A stretch of DNA of 64,000 nucleotides, taken from an uncultured Ruminococcus sp. (GTDB taxonomy: Bacteria > Bacillota > Clostridia > Oscillospirales > Ruminococcaceae). Below are positions 8,443 to 16,058 of this stretch, piece by piece. Each line of letters opens with the position of its first letter. The stretch's first letter is position 1. The translations under genes were made by a program, and so were the position numbers. Under the pieces are notes generated by a model that searched no databases, was not told the origin of the DNA, and was given only the letters and a program-made list of their open reading frames with translations. The stretch is taken from positions 33,049 through 97,048 of the forward strand of contig ONMB01000005.1 of the NCBI GenBank assembly GCA_900318825.1. The letters are read 5' to 3'.

Positions 8443-8955
8443 ATGCTGCACGTTTATACAGGAAACGGCAAGGGAAAAACTACCGCCGCTGTCGGGCTTG
8501 CCGTAAGAGCTTACGGCGCCGGACTCAGAGTCGCTTTTTTCCAGTTTCTGAAAAACGGAAGCTCATCAGAGATCGGGGTACTTCGCAGTCTGCCGGGAAT
8601 GATCGTTGAAGCCTGCGAATGCTGTGACAAATTCGTATTCAGAATGAATGATGACGAAAAAGCTGCTGTCAGAGCGAGGCACGACAAGGAGCTCTCAGCT
8701 GCGATAGAACTGGTACGTTCCGGCAAAGTCGATATGCTGATAATGGATGAGCTCATCGGCGCTCTCAATATGAAACTCATTGACGAGGAAAAAGCTCTTC
8801 TGCTGAACAAACTTGCAAAGAACTGTGAGATAGTTCTGACCGGCAGAGATCCCGATGAACGCTTCAAAACAGCAGCTGACTATATAAGCGAGATCAACTC
8901 GGTCCGCCACCCGTACGAAAAAGGCATTTCAGCCCGAAAGGGCATCGAATACTGA
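8443..8955 (+). CDS. cobO: Cob(I)yrinic acid a,c-diamide adenosyltransferase (CobA/BtuR type)
   Basis: 170 aa, family-typical length. It transfers the adenosyl group of ATP to corrinoid cobalt in B12 assimilation. It opens with the P-loop (VYTGNGKGKTTAAVGLAVRA), then RVAFFQFLKN, and carries the Walker-B-like LIMDELIGAL and ELVLTGR-type block (IVLTGRDPDE). It ends with the RHPYEKGI.ARKGIEY tail characteristic of the CobA/CobO family. It is monocistronic with its own promoter and terminator. No other cobalamin gene is in the window. Confidence 0.9.
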   Translation: MLHVYTGNGKGKTTAAVGLAVRAYGAGLRVAFFQFLKNGSSSEIGVLRSLPGMIVEACECCDKFVFRMNDDEKAAVRARHDKELSAAIELVRSGKVDMLIMDELIGALNMKLIDEEKALLLNKLAKNCEIVLTGRDPDERFKTAADYISEINSVRHPYEKGISARKGIEY

Positions 8956-8982
8956 AAAAGCTCCCACACCGGGAGCTTTTTT
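8956..8982. terminator. Terminator after cobO
   Basis: A perfect 10-bp stem (AAAAGCTCCC with GGGAGCTTTT) is followed by T residues. It abuts the stop of the convergent small gene and is probably bidirectional. Confidence 0.85.
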
Positions 8983-9209
8983 CATTCAGCCTTAGCTTTC
9001 TTTATCTCGTCGATTATCCTGAGATCATCAGCTGTCAGCTTTATATTTGCAACTATCTTCTTGCCCTCTGACGTTGTAACGGTCATCTCAACGACAGTAT
9101 CAACATCGGCAATAGTACCGGCTGCCTTTATGAATTGCGGCAGTTTCGGATGATTAGCCTTAAATCTGTTAAGCAGATTGAGGTATTTTATAGCAGCTAC
9201 GGGATTCAT
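8982..9209 (-). CDS. Small conserved-looking protein of unknown function
   Basis: 75 aa from the ATG at 9209, which follows GGAGGT by 7 nt; a GTG inside that site is a less likely start. The sequence begins MNPVAAIKYLNLLNRFKANHPKLPQFIKAA, an amphipathic helical segment. A TVVEMTVTTSEGKKIVANIKLT beta-rich middle and a LTADDLRIIDEIKKAK tail follow. There is no signal peptide or membrane segment. The layout resembles small clostridial helper proteins, but I do not recognise the family. It lies between the terminators of cobO and gpmI. Confidence 0.6.
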   Translation of the reverse strand: MNPVAAIKYLNLLNRFKANHPKLPQFIKAAGTIADVDTVVEMTVTTSEGKKIVANIKLTADDLRIIDEIKKAKAE

Positions 9210-9233
9210 ATTTTTCACCTCCCGATCATACTG

Positions 9234-9263
9234 AAAAGGCTGCCGCAGATGCAGCAGCCTTTT
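9234..9263 (-). terminator. Terminator of gpmI
   Basis: AAAAGGCTGC (9234-9243) pairs with GCAGCCTTTT (9254-9263). On the minus strand the stem ends in TTTT, directly after the gpmI stop. Confidence 0.75.
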
Positions 9264-9271
9264 ATCATATC

Positions 9272-10792
9272 TTACTTTCTGAGAAGTGACTTACCTGTCA
9301 TTTCAGCAGGCTGTGGAACTTCCATAATATCGAGCATAGTAGGTGCAAGATCTGCAAGTACACCGCCTTCGATAAGTTCACCCTTGACACCGACAGCAAT
9401 GAGCGGTACCTGATTTGTTGTGTGAGCTGTGAACGGACTTCCGTCAGCTTCCATCATCTTGTCAGCGTTGCCGTGGTCAGCTGTGATAAGTGCTGCACCA
9501 CCCTTTGCAAGGATAGCGTCAACCATTCTGCCAACGCACTCGTCAGTAGCCTCAACAGCCTTTACAGCTGCATCGAAGATGCCTGTGTGACCGACCATAT
9601 CGCAGTTAGCGTAGTTGAGAATGATAACATCGTACTTATCAGAGTTGATAGCGTCAACAACCGCGTCACAAACCTCATAAGCACTCATCTCAGGCTTGAG
9701 ATCGAATGTAGGAACATCAGGTGACTTGATGAGTATACGGTCCTCACCTTCGAACTGCTTCTCTTCACCGCCGTTGAAGAAGAATGTAACGTGAGCGTAC
9801 TTCTGAGTCTCAGCGATACGGAGCTGAGTCTTGCCGAGCTTAGCAAGATACTCGCCCATAGTCATTGTGAGCTGCTCAGTCGGATATGCTACGGAAACAT
9901 TCGGCATAGTAGCGTCGTACTGAGCCATGCATACGAAGTTTACGGGGAAGAAGCCGTTCTTTCTCTCGAAACCGCTAAACTCAGGATCAACAAATGAACG
10001 TGTGATCTGTCTTGCACGGTCAGGACGGAAGTTGAAGAAGATAACACTGTCGTCAGCCTTTATCTTAGCGCCGCCCTCGATAACTGTCGGGAGCATAAAC
10101 TCGTCAGTAACCTCGTTTGCATATGAATTCTTTATTGCCTGAACAGGATCAGTCTCCTTAACGCCTTCGCCGTAAACGAGAGCTGCATAAGCCTTTTCAA
10201 CTCTGTCCCATGCATTGTCTCTGTCCATTGCGTAGAAACGTCCGGAAATAGTAGCGATCTTGCCGAGACCGATCTTCTTGAGCTCTGCAACTGTCTCTTC
10301 CATATACTCAGCAGCTGATGACGGAGGAACGTCACGTCCGTCAAGGAATGCGTGAATGTATACCTTGTCGAGACCGTTCTTCTTAGCCATTTCAACTATA
10401 CCGAAGAGATGCTCCATATGGCTGTGAACACCGCCGGGAGAAAGAAGTCCCATAAGGTGAAGAGCGCTGCCCTTAGCCTTGCAGTTGTCCATTGCAGCCT
10501 TGATAGCCTTGTTATTGAAGAATGTGCCATCCTTGATGTCCTTGGAGATCTTGACGAGCATCTGGTAAACGATGCGTCCTGCACCGATATTTGTGTGACC
10601 AACCTCAGAGTTGCCCATCTGTCCGTCCGGCAGACCTACATCGAGTCCGCTTGCGCCGATAAGAGTATGCGGGCACTCAGCCATATACTTGTCAAGGTTA
10701 GGCTTCTTTGCAGCAGCGATAGCGTTGCCGTAACTGTCGGGGTTATAGCCGAAGCCGTCCATAATAATAAGTGCTACGGGTTTCTTTGACAT
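9272..10792 (-). CDS. gpmI: 2,3-bisphosphoglycerate-independent phosphoglycerate mutase
   Basis: 506 aa, the usual size (about 510). It interconverts 3- and 2-phosphoglycerate, is Mn2+-dependent, and belongs to the alkaline phosphatase superfamily. ALIIMDGFG carries the first metal aspartate, GQMGNSEVGH the phosphoserine nucleophile, DGRDVPP the substrate site, and ITADHGNAD the late metal ligands. The start is the ATG at 10792 (MSKKPVALI) with AAGGA 8 nt upstream; the ATG at 10813 lacks a site. It is the last gene of the pgk-tpiA-gpmI run. Confidence 0.95.
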   Translation of the reverse strand: MSKKPVALIIMDGFGYNPDSYGNAIAAAKKPNLDKYMAECPHTLIGASGLDVGLPDGQMGNSEVGHTNIGAGRIVYQMLVKISKDIKDGTFFNNKAIKAAMDNCKAKGSALHLMGLLSPGGVHSHMEHLFGIVEMAKKNGLDKVYIHAFLDGRDVPPSSAAEYMEETVAELKKIGLGKIATISGRFYAMDRDNAWDRVEKAYAALVYGEGVKETDPVQAIKNSYANEVTDEFMLPTVIEGGAKIKADDSVIFFNFRPDRARQITRSFVDPEFSGFERKNGFFPVNFVCMAQYDATMPNVSVAYPTEQLTMTMGEYLAKLGKTQLRIAETQKYAHVTFFFNGGEEKQFEGEDRILIKSPDVPTFDLKPEMSAYEVCDAVVDAINSDKYDVIILNYANCDMVGHTGIFDAAVKAVEATDECVGRMVDAILAKGGAALITADHGNADKMMEADGSPFTAHTTNQVPLIAVGVKGELIEGGVLADLAPTMLDIMEVPQPAEMTGKSLLRK

Positions 10793-10819
10793 TTGAATTT
10801 TCCTTTCATTCAAACTCAG

Positions 10820-10838
10820 GGGCGGATATTATCCGCCC
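10820..10838 (-). other. Intercistronic hairpin between tpiA and gpmI
   Basis: An 8-bp stem (GGGCGGAT / ATCCGCCC) with a 3-nt loop and no T run. A similar GGGCG/CGCCC hairpin follows pgk at 13383-13413. Both suggest mRNA processing or stabilising elements rather than terminators (inference). Confidence 0.5.
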
Positions 10839-10862
10839 GCGAGAAATTTATAATAAGTAAGA

Positions 10863-11639
10863 TCAGCCGTTTACAGCTGCCTGAACGATAACGTTGAAGT
10901 CCTCAGCCTTGAGTGAAGCTCCGCCGATAAGACCGCCGTCGATGTTGGGCTTAGCAAGAAGCTCAGCACAGTTCTTAGCATTCATAGAACCGCCGTACTG
11001 GATAGTTACAGCGTCAGCAGTTGCCTGATCGAAGAGCTTAGCGAGCTGTGCACGGATAAATCCGCAAACTTCCTCAGCCTGATCGGGTGTAGCTGTAAGA
11101 CCTGTACCGATAGCCCATACAGGCTCGTAAGCGATAACAACGTTCTTGACCTGTTCAGCTGTGAGTGACCAGAGGTCGAGCTTGATCTGACGAGCGATAA
11201 CTTCCTCAGTAATGTTGCACTCGCGCTCCCACTTGAGCTCGCCTACGCAAACGATGGGCTTGAGACCAGCCTCGAGAGCAGCGATAGTTCTCTTGTTTAC
11301 AGTCTCGTCTGTCTCACCGAAGTACTGACGACGCTCGCTGTGGCCGATAACAACGTACTCAACTCCGAGCTCTGTGAGCATATCAGCGGAAATCTCTCCT
11401 GTGAAAGCGCCGCTCTTCTCGAAGTGAACGTTCTCAGCACCGATCTTTACGTTGCTGCCAGCTGTTGTGTTGATAGCAGTCTCGAGGTTTGTGAAAGGTA
11501 CGCAAGCGATGACCTCGATCTTGCCCTCAGCGTTAGCTACGAGGGGCTTGATAGCTTCGAGGAGAGCCTTTGCCTCGGGACGAGTCTTGTTCATTTTCCA
11601 GTTTCCGGCAATGATTGCCTTTCTAAGATTTTTGTTCAT
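10863..11639 (-). CDS. tpiA: Triosephosphate isomerase
   Basis: 258 aa TIM barrel interconverting dihydroxyacetone phosphate and glyceraldehyde 3-phosphate. Catalytic residues are visible in order: GNWKMN (Lys), VIGHSERR (His), AYEPVWAIGTG (Glu), then the phosphate-binding IQYGGSM and GLIGGASL. AGGAG lies about 9 nt before the ATG. The start overlaps the stop of the preceding small membrane protein gene by four bases (ATGA), which implies translational coupling. Confidence 0.96.
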   Translation of the reverse strand: MNKNLRKAIIAGNWKMNKTRPEAKALLEAIKPLVANAEGKIEVIACVPFTNLETAINTTAGSNVKIGAENVHFEKSGAFTGEISADMLTELGVEYVVIGHSERRQYFGETDETVNKRTIAALEAGLKPIVCVGELKWERECNITEEVIARQIKLDLWSLTAEQVKNVVIAYEPVWAIGTGLTATPDQAEEVCGFIRAQLAKLFDQATADAVTIQYGGSMNAKNCAELLAKPNIDGGLIGGASLKAEDFNVIVQAAVNG

Positions 11640-11887
11640 GGGTGATTTCTCCTTATAACAATTATAAATATAGATCCGAACAGCAGCAGCAAAGCCGCCA
11701 GACCTGTCAGGATACCAATAAAAACATGATAAAACATCTGCCAGCGAGTAAGCCTTGAAACATTTCTGTCATTTTGCAGCCAGGCTTTTAATGTCAGGAA
11801 AACATCTCTGAGAAACAGTACCGATATAAATCCTGAAAACAGAGCCAGCAACGCTGCAAACAGATATATGATAAGGTCACTCATCAT
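11636..11887 (-). CDS. Small membrane protein, two transmembrane helices
   Basis: 83 aa. Two hydrophobic helices (about residues 4-27 and 52-77) are joined by a basic loop (LKAWLQNDRNVSRLTRWQ). No recognised family. It overlaps the upstream small gene by one base (TAATG) and the downstream tpiA by four (ATGA), so it is embedded in the glycolytic transcript. No catalytic motif is visible. A role in glycolysis is not implied beyond co-expression. Confidence 0.65.
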   Translation of the reverse strand: MMSDLIIYLFAALLALFSGFISVLFLRDVFLTLKAWLQNDRNVSRLTRWQMFYHVFIGILTGLAALLLLFGSIFIIVIRRNHP

Positions 11888-12105
11888 TATTCATGATCTT
11901 TACAGCACTTATGTTTTTTACCTTTACGGTTAACGTTGTTCGAGTTCTCGAACTCATTGTACGAACCGTTATAGCTGCCGACCGCAATACCGTTTTTAAA
12001 CGGAGAGAGCAGTAAGCCTAATGCAAGTCCGGCTAAAAAACCGATGAGCATATACAGCAGCGTTTCTGAGTCTTTTTCATTCAGATAGCTCTTGATCTTT
12101 TCCAT
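11887..12105 (-). CDS. Small single-pass membrane protein with Cys-Cys tail
   Basis: 72 aa from the ATG at 12105, preceded by TAAGGAG at 9 nt. A charged start (MEKIKSYLNEKDSE) precedes one glycine-rich transmembrane helix (LLYMLIGFLAGLALGLLLSP). A polar N/S-rich tail then ends KGKKHKCCKDHE. The helix resembles that of YtxH-like small proteins but the tail does not. The DNA encoding the CCKDHE end is nearly repeated at 12652-12673. Confidence 0.6.
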   Translation of the reverse strand: MEKIKSYLNEKDSETLLYMLIGFLAGLALGLLLSPFKNGIAVGSYNGSYNEFENSNNVNRKGKKHKCCKDHE

Positions 12106-12151
12106 TACAGTCAGCTCCTTAATCAAAAATATTTATAGCTTCATAGCTCTG

Positions 12152-12634
12152 CTAATCAGTTGGAACTTGATGTTCACACGCATAGTTAAATAACGTCAAG
12201 ATACCTAATAGCTGCATCCAACCCAAAAAGAAAAATAGACACGCAATAATAAGCGGTTTTCTTATCAATTTTATGTGAATTGATCTATTCACAATGGTTA
12301 CATAACTGCTGTTAGGAGAGATGAAAACGACCTTCAATACTTCTTCCTTCAAATCGTCTTCAGTTATTAACAAGTCGAATTCTCTCTGATACTGCTTTCC
12401 GTCATATTCAAAAGAAATCAAAGTTCTCTCATCTTCCGGAACAGAAAGCAATACTGTCGCGTCTGCGATCCAATACCGTCTGTCTTGTATATTTCTTCTA
12501 ACTTCACGATATAGCTTTATACACTTTATAGCTTTTACAAAGTAAACAATCGCAACGATCTGTGAAACGCCAAAAACTAAGAACGACAAGATCATCAAGG
12601 TAGGATCAACACTTAAAGCTGCTGAGTTCATCAT
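12152..12634 (-). CDS. Membrane protein of unknown function
   Basis: 160 aa from the ATG pair at 12634, which has CGGAGA 8 nt upstream. Other starts at 12685 (GTG) or 12691 (ATG) overlap the previous gene and translate the duplicated DNA described at 12652, so they are less attractive. A transmembrane helix at about 12-38 is followed by a soluble beta-rich region (ATVLLSVPEDERTLISFEYDGKQYQREFDLL). A second helix lies near the C-terminus (PLIIACLFFFLGWMQLLGIL). The layout recalls DUF3592-like proteins, without clear motifs. The DNA is visibly more AT-rich than its neighbours. Confidence 0.5.
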   Translation of the reverse strand: MMNSAALSVDPTLMILSFLVFGVSQIVAIVYFVKAIKCIKLYREVRRNIQDRRYWIADATVLLSVPEDERTLISFEYDGKQYQREFDLLITEDDLKEEVLKVVFISPNSSYVTIVNRSIHIKLIRKPLIIACLFFFLGWMQLLGILTLFNYACEHQVPTD

Positions 12635-12677
12635 AAATACTGTCTCCGTATTCAAGATCTTTACAGCACTATGCAAT

Positions 12678-13361
12678 TTAGGCACAGTCATTTCCTTTGT
12701 TATAACTCATATACCTGTCAAGCATACCAAGAAACTGTTCTTTCTGCCACTTGAACTTGAATTCGTTATAGTTACTGATATATTCCCTTGCTTTGGCAGC
12801 AGCTTCCTCAGCCATACTGTCATTTCCCATTACTTTCAGCATATGAACGTTTGTAAGCATAGGATAAACGCCGGTCTTGTCGTACTTATCAGCTACTTCC
12901 TGCTCGAACTTGTAATACTGTCCGGCTGCCTGAAGCCTGCCGTTCATTGCAAGGATAACTGCCGCTGTGTCATAATAAGAGATACCGGCTCTGCGGTAAG
13001 CGGGAGCAGAATAGAAAATATCAAGGAATTTCTGTTCCTTGATAAAGAGATCAAGGGCTTCCTCTCCTTTTTCCTGACCGAGCAGAAGATTGAGTTTTGA
13101 AAGCAGATACACTCCCTTTATCGTATCATCGGTCATAATACCAACCTTGACGTGGCTGAGCATTTCCTCGGCTTCGTCATATTTTTCAAGAGTTGTATAA
13201 AGATCAGCGAGAGTAGTATAGTCCATGGGCTTCATTTTTTTGCTGTGAAGATCCTTATAGCCTTCTGCATACTCCTCGCATGGACCTTTTTCTTCATACA
13301 GGTTGTACAGCTCTTCGTTTATTCCCGCGAGCTTGTACATCATCTTTTTCATCAATCCCAT
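12678..13361 (-). CDS. TPR-like helical repeat protein
   Basis: 227 aa from the ATG at 13361 (MGLMKKMMYKLAG) with GAGGT 7 nt upstream. It is all helical, with tandem helix pairs of tetratricopeptide type: DYTTLADLYTTLEKYDEAEEMLS, VYLLSKLNLLLGQEKGEEALDLF and ISYYDTAAVILAMNGRLQAAGQYY. No signal peptide or catalytic motif. It lies directly after pgk in the glycolytic cluster, separated by a hairpin. Its function is unknown; TPR proteins usually mediate protein contacts. Confidence 0.6.
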   Translation of the reverse strand: MGLMKKMMYKLAGINEELYNLYEEKGPCEEYAEGYKDLHSKKMKPMDYTTLADLYTTLEKYDEAEEMLSHVKVGIMTDDTIKGVYLLSKLNLLLGQEKGEEALDLFIKEQKFLDIFYSAPAYRRAGISYYDTAAVILAMNGRLQAAGQYYKFEQEVADKYDKTGVYPMLTNVHMLKVMGNDSMAEEAAAKAREYISNYNEFKFKWQKEQFLGMLDRYMSYNKGNDCA

Positions 13362-13382
13362 ACCAATTACCTCATCAATCAC

Positions 13383-13413
13383 AATAAGGGCGAATATCTC
13401 TATCCGCCCTATT
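13383..13413 (-). other. Intercistronic hairpin after pgk
   Basis: AATAAGGGCG pairs with CGCCCTATT around an AT-rich loop. There is no strong T run. It resembles the 10820-10838 hairpin. Confidence 0.45.
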
Positions 13414-13423
13414 GCTCATATAA

Positions 13424-14644
13424 TTACTTTTCAGCGATAGCTGCAACGCCGGGGAGTACCTTGCCCTCGAGGTATTCGAGAGAAGCACCGCCGCCTGTTG
13501 AGATGTGGCTCATCTTGTCAGCGAAACCGAGCTGGATAGCAGCTGTTGCGGAGTCACCGCCGCCGATGATAGTTGTAGCGTCAGCCTCAGCAAGAGCCTC
13601 GCAAACTGCAACTGTACCCTTCTTGAGAGTGGGGTTCTCAAATACGCCCATAGGTCCGTTCCAAACAACAGTCTTTGCAGACTTAGCAGCCTCAGCGAAG
13701 ATAGCAGCTGTCTTAGGTCCGATATCGAGTCCCATCTTATCAGCGGGGATCTTGTCGGAGTCAACGAACTCTACGTCGATAGGAGCGTCGATCGGATCAG
13801 GGAATGATGCTGCGATAGCTGTATCAACAGGGAGAAGGATCTTCTTACCGAGCTTCTCAGCCTTTGCGAGCATTTCCTTGCAGTAGTCGAGCTTCTCTTC
13901 GTCAACGAGAGACTGTCCGATAGAACCGCCCTGAGCCTTTATGAAAGTATAAGCCATACCGCCGCCGATGATAAGTGTGTCGCACTTCTCGAGGAGGTTT
14001 GAGATAACGTTGAGCTTATCAGCTACCTTAGCGCCGCCGAGGATAGCAACGAAAGGATGCTCAGGAACCTCAACTGCGTTTCCGAGATACTGGATCTCCT
14101 TCTGCATAAGGTAACCAACAGCTGTTTCCTTGACGAACTTTGTAACGCCTGCTGTGGAAGCGTGAGCACGGTGAGCAGAACCGAAAGCGTCCATTACGAA
14201 AACTTCGCCGTCAACGAGGTCTGCGAGCTCCTTGGAGAACTCTTCGCCGTTCTTTGTCTCTTCGTTTCCGCGGAAACGAGTGTTCTCGAGAACAACGATC
14301 TCGCCGTCGTTCATAGCAGCAACAGCCTTCTTAGCATTGTCGCCGACTACTGTATCGTCAGCAGCGAATGTGACCTTTGTGTTTACGAGCTCGCCGAGTC
14401 TTGCAGCAGCGGGAGCGAGTGAGAACTTAGCCTCAGGACCGTTCTTCGGCTTACCGAGGTGTGAGCAGAGAACAACCTTTGCACCGTTCTCTACGAGCTT
14501 GTTTATAGTGGGGAGAGCAGCCTGGATACGGTTATCGTTAGTGATAACGCCGTCCTTCATAGGAACGTTGAAATCTACTCTTACGAGTACCTTTCTGCCC
14601 TTAACGTTAATGTCTTCAACTGTGACCTTGTTTAATCCTGCCAT
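13424..14644 (-). CDS. pgk: Phosphoglycerate kinase
   Basis: 406 aa, family-typical. It makes ATP from 1,3-bisphosphoglycerate. The conserved [11 protein letters not shown] start, CSHLGKPK substrate-binding block, [16 protein letters not shown] hinge, NGPMGVFE and the nucleotide-binding GGGDSATA are all visible. It is the first gene of the minus-strand glycolytic run (pgk, TPR, three small membrane proteins, tpiA, gpmI), with its own promoter. No gap gene is adjacent. Confidence 0.97.
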   Translation of the reverse strand: MAGLNKVTVEDINVKGRKVLVRVDFNVPMKDGVITNDNRIQAALPTINKLVENGAKVVLCSHLGKPKNGPEAKFSLAPAAARLGELVNTKVTFAADDTVVGDNAKKAVAAMNDGEIVVLENTRFRGNEETKNGEEFSKELADLVDGEVFVMDAFGSAHRAHASTAGVTKFVKETAVGYLMQKEIQYLGNAVEVPEHPFVAILGGAKVADKLNVISNLLEKCDTLIIGGGMAYTFIKAQGGSIGQSLVDEEKLDYCKEMLAKAEKLGKKILLPVDTAIAASFPDPIDAPIDVEFVDSDKIPADKMGLDIGPKTAAIFAEAAKSAKTVVWNGPMGVFENPTLKKGTVAVCEALAEADATTIIGGGDSATAAIQLGFADKMSHISTGGGASLEYLEGKVLPGVAAIAEK

Positions 14645-14714
14645 TGGTATGACATCCTTTCGTTATAAGATACTTTTTCGGATAGTTGTTAAACTCGTAA
14701 CAACTCATACTACT

Positions 14715-14743
14715 ATTTTACACTATTTCAAAAGATTTTTCAA
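14715..14743 (-). promoter_or_regulatory. Sigma-A promoter of the pgk-tpiA-gpmI cluster
   Basis: On the minus strand, TTGAAA (14743-14738), a 17-nt spacer and TAAAAT (14720-14715). Confidence 0.7.
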
Positions 14744-14824
14744 GTACCTTGGCAATTTTTTTCAATAAAATTTGGCGGATTTTTATTGTTTGCAGTTTTT
14801 GAACGGTAATAAGCGGCTTTTTTC

Positions 14825-14853
14825 TTGACTTTGCCTGCACGTTATGGTAAAAT
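14825..14853 (+). promoter_or_regulatory. Promoter of the small membrane protein / maf / DUF1015 run
   Basis: TTGACT (14825-14830), a 17-nt spacer and TAAAAT (14848-14853), 38 nt before the first ATG. Confidence 0.7.
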
Positions 14854-14891
14854 TAATTAAGGCATTATTACTATTTAAGGAGGAATTAATC

Positions 14892-15071
14892 ATGAAAAAA
14901 CGTACTAAACTCATTTTTTTAGCAATTGAAGCGATTCTCTTAGTAGGAACTATTATTTTCACAAATGACTGGGTAAGAGAACATACTTCCAGCAAGATAG
15001 CCCCCGTACTTGTTATAATAATGTTCATTATGTCGAGCCTGACACTCCTGCTGACAAAAGCCAAGGACTAA
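14892..15071 (+). CDS. Small membrane protein, two transmembrane helices
   Basis: 59 aa from the ATG at 14892 with AAGGAGG upstream. An earlier in-frame ATG at 14844 lies inside the promoter and is rejected. Basic N-terminus (MKKRTK), then helices at about 7-24 and 36-55. No family recognised. It is followed 10 nt later by another small membrane protein. Confidence 0.6.
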   Translation: MKKRTKLIFLAIEAILLVGTIIFTNDWVREHTSSKIAPVLVIIMFIMSSLTLLLTKAKD

Positions 15072-15081
15072 AGGCATAGCG

Positions 15082-15459
15082 ATGGATAAAAATGATGATG
15101 CAACGAAAGCGATAATAGAAAACTGCCGCCACAGAAGCAATGTATGGCTGTTGACTCTGCCGCTCAACTTCACAAGCATCGCAGCTCTAACAGCTGCCAT
15201 TCTGCTTCAGATAAGCATAAGGAGCTACGGTGCTACCTATAGTGATGAAGGAGAAACATATGATGTGACACGCAGCTGGCTGGTATTTAACAGCGTAGTT
15301 TTTTTGATGCTTACAGCTTTGGCTGTTTTTCTGTTTATCCTCTGGGTAAAAAATCTCAGGAAATGCCGCAACAAGCTATCAACCTTTCTCGTATCCTTTA
15401 CATTGTCTGTCATTTTAACACCGATCAATATCTGGCTGATATTCGCTATACTGGAGTAA
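15082..15459 (+). CDS. Membrane protein, three predicted transmembrane helices
   Basis: 125 aa. Hydrophobic segments lie at about residues 22-45, 66-92 and 101-123. A tyrosine-rich extracytoplasmic-looking loop (YGATYSDEGETYDVTRSW) separates the first two, and a basic loop (KNLRKCRNK) the last two. AAAGG lies 7 nt before the ATG. No motif or family is recognised. It is co-directional with maf, 24 nt upstream of it. Confidence 0.6.
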   Translation: MDKNDDATKAIIENCRHRSNVWLLTLPLNFTSIAALTAAILLQISIRSYGATYSDEGETYDVTRSWLVFNSVVFLMLTALAVFLFILWVKNLRKCRNKLSTFLVSFTLSVILTPINIWLIFAILE

Positions 15460-15483
15460 TATCGCAAACAAAGGACTGATACT

Positions 15484-16056
15484 ATGAATATCATACTCGC
15501 TTCGGCTTCACCAAGAAGACGTGAGCTTATGAAAATGATAACCGATGACTTCACCGCCGTCTCCACTGACGCTGACGAGACTCTCCCTGCCGGCATAGAG
15601 CCCGCAAAAGCCTCGGAGTATCTCTCGCAGATAAAGGCTGACTCAGCTGCTGCAAAGTACCCGGACGCTGTTGTCATCGGCTGCGACACTACCGTCATCT
15701 GCGACAATTACATACTCGGCAAGCCAAAGGATAACGCACAGTGCCGCGCATTTATGGAGCTGCTCTCCGGCCGCACTCACCAGGTCATAACCGGCTGCAC
15801 TCTGATGTACAAGGCAAAGATGGCGACCTTTTCCGTTGTAACTGATGTTAAGTTCCGCGAGCTGACTGACGAGGATATTTCCCTTTATGCAGCCTCGGAC
15901 GAGCCTTACGACAAAGCCGGCGGCTACGGTATACAGGGCAAAGGAGCTCTACTCATCGAAAAGATCGACGGCGACTTCTTCAATGTCGTAGGTCTGCCGG
16001 TATCACGGCTCAACATAGAACTGAAAAAATTTATTAAATCGATAAAAGGAGAATAA
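15484..16056 (+). CDS. maf: Maf family nucleoside triphosphate pyrophosphatase
   Basis: 190 aa, the normal length. Maf proteins hydrolyse dTTP/UTP or modified nucleotides to monophosphates, a house-cleaning role historically linked to septum formation. Diagnostic motifs: LASASPRRRELM at the N-terminus, ADETLP, the catalytic GCDTTV, the GKPKD block, and the late YDKAGGYGIQGKGA. It sits between small membrane genes and the DUF1015 gene, which begins 2 nt after its stop. Confidence 0.93.
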   Translation: MNIILASASPRRRELMKMITDDFTAVSTDADETLPAGIEPAKASEYLSQIKADSAAAKYPDAVVIGCDTTVICDNYILGKPKDNAQCRAFMELLSGRTHQVITGCTLMYKAKMATFSVVTDVKFRELTDEDISLYAASDEPYDKAGGYGIQGKGALLIEKIDGDFFNVVGLPVSRLNIELKKFIKSIKGE

Positions 16057-16058
16057 AT

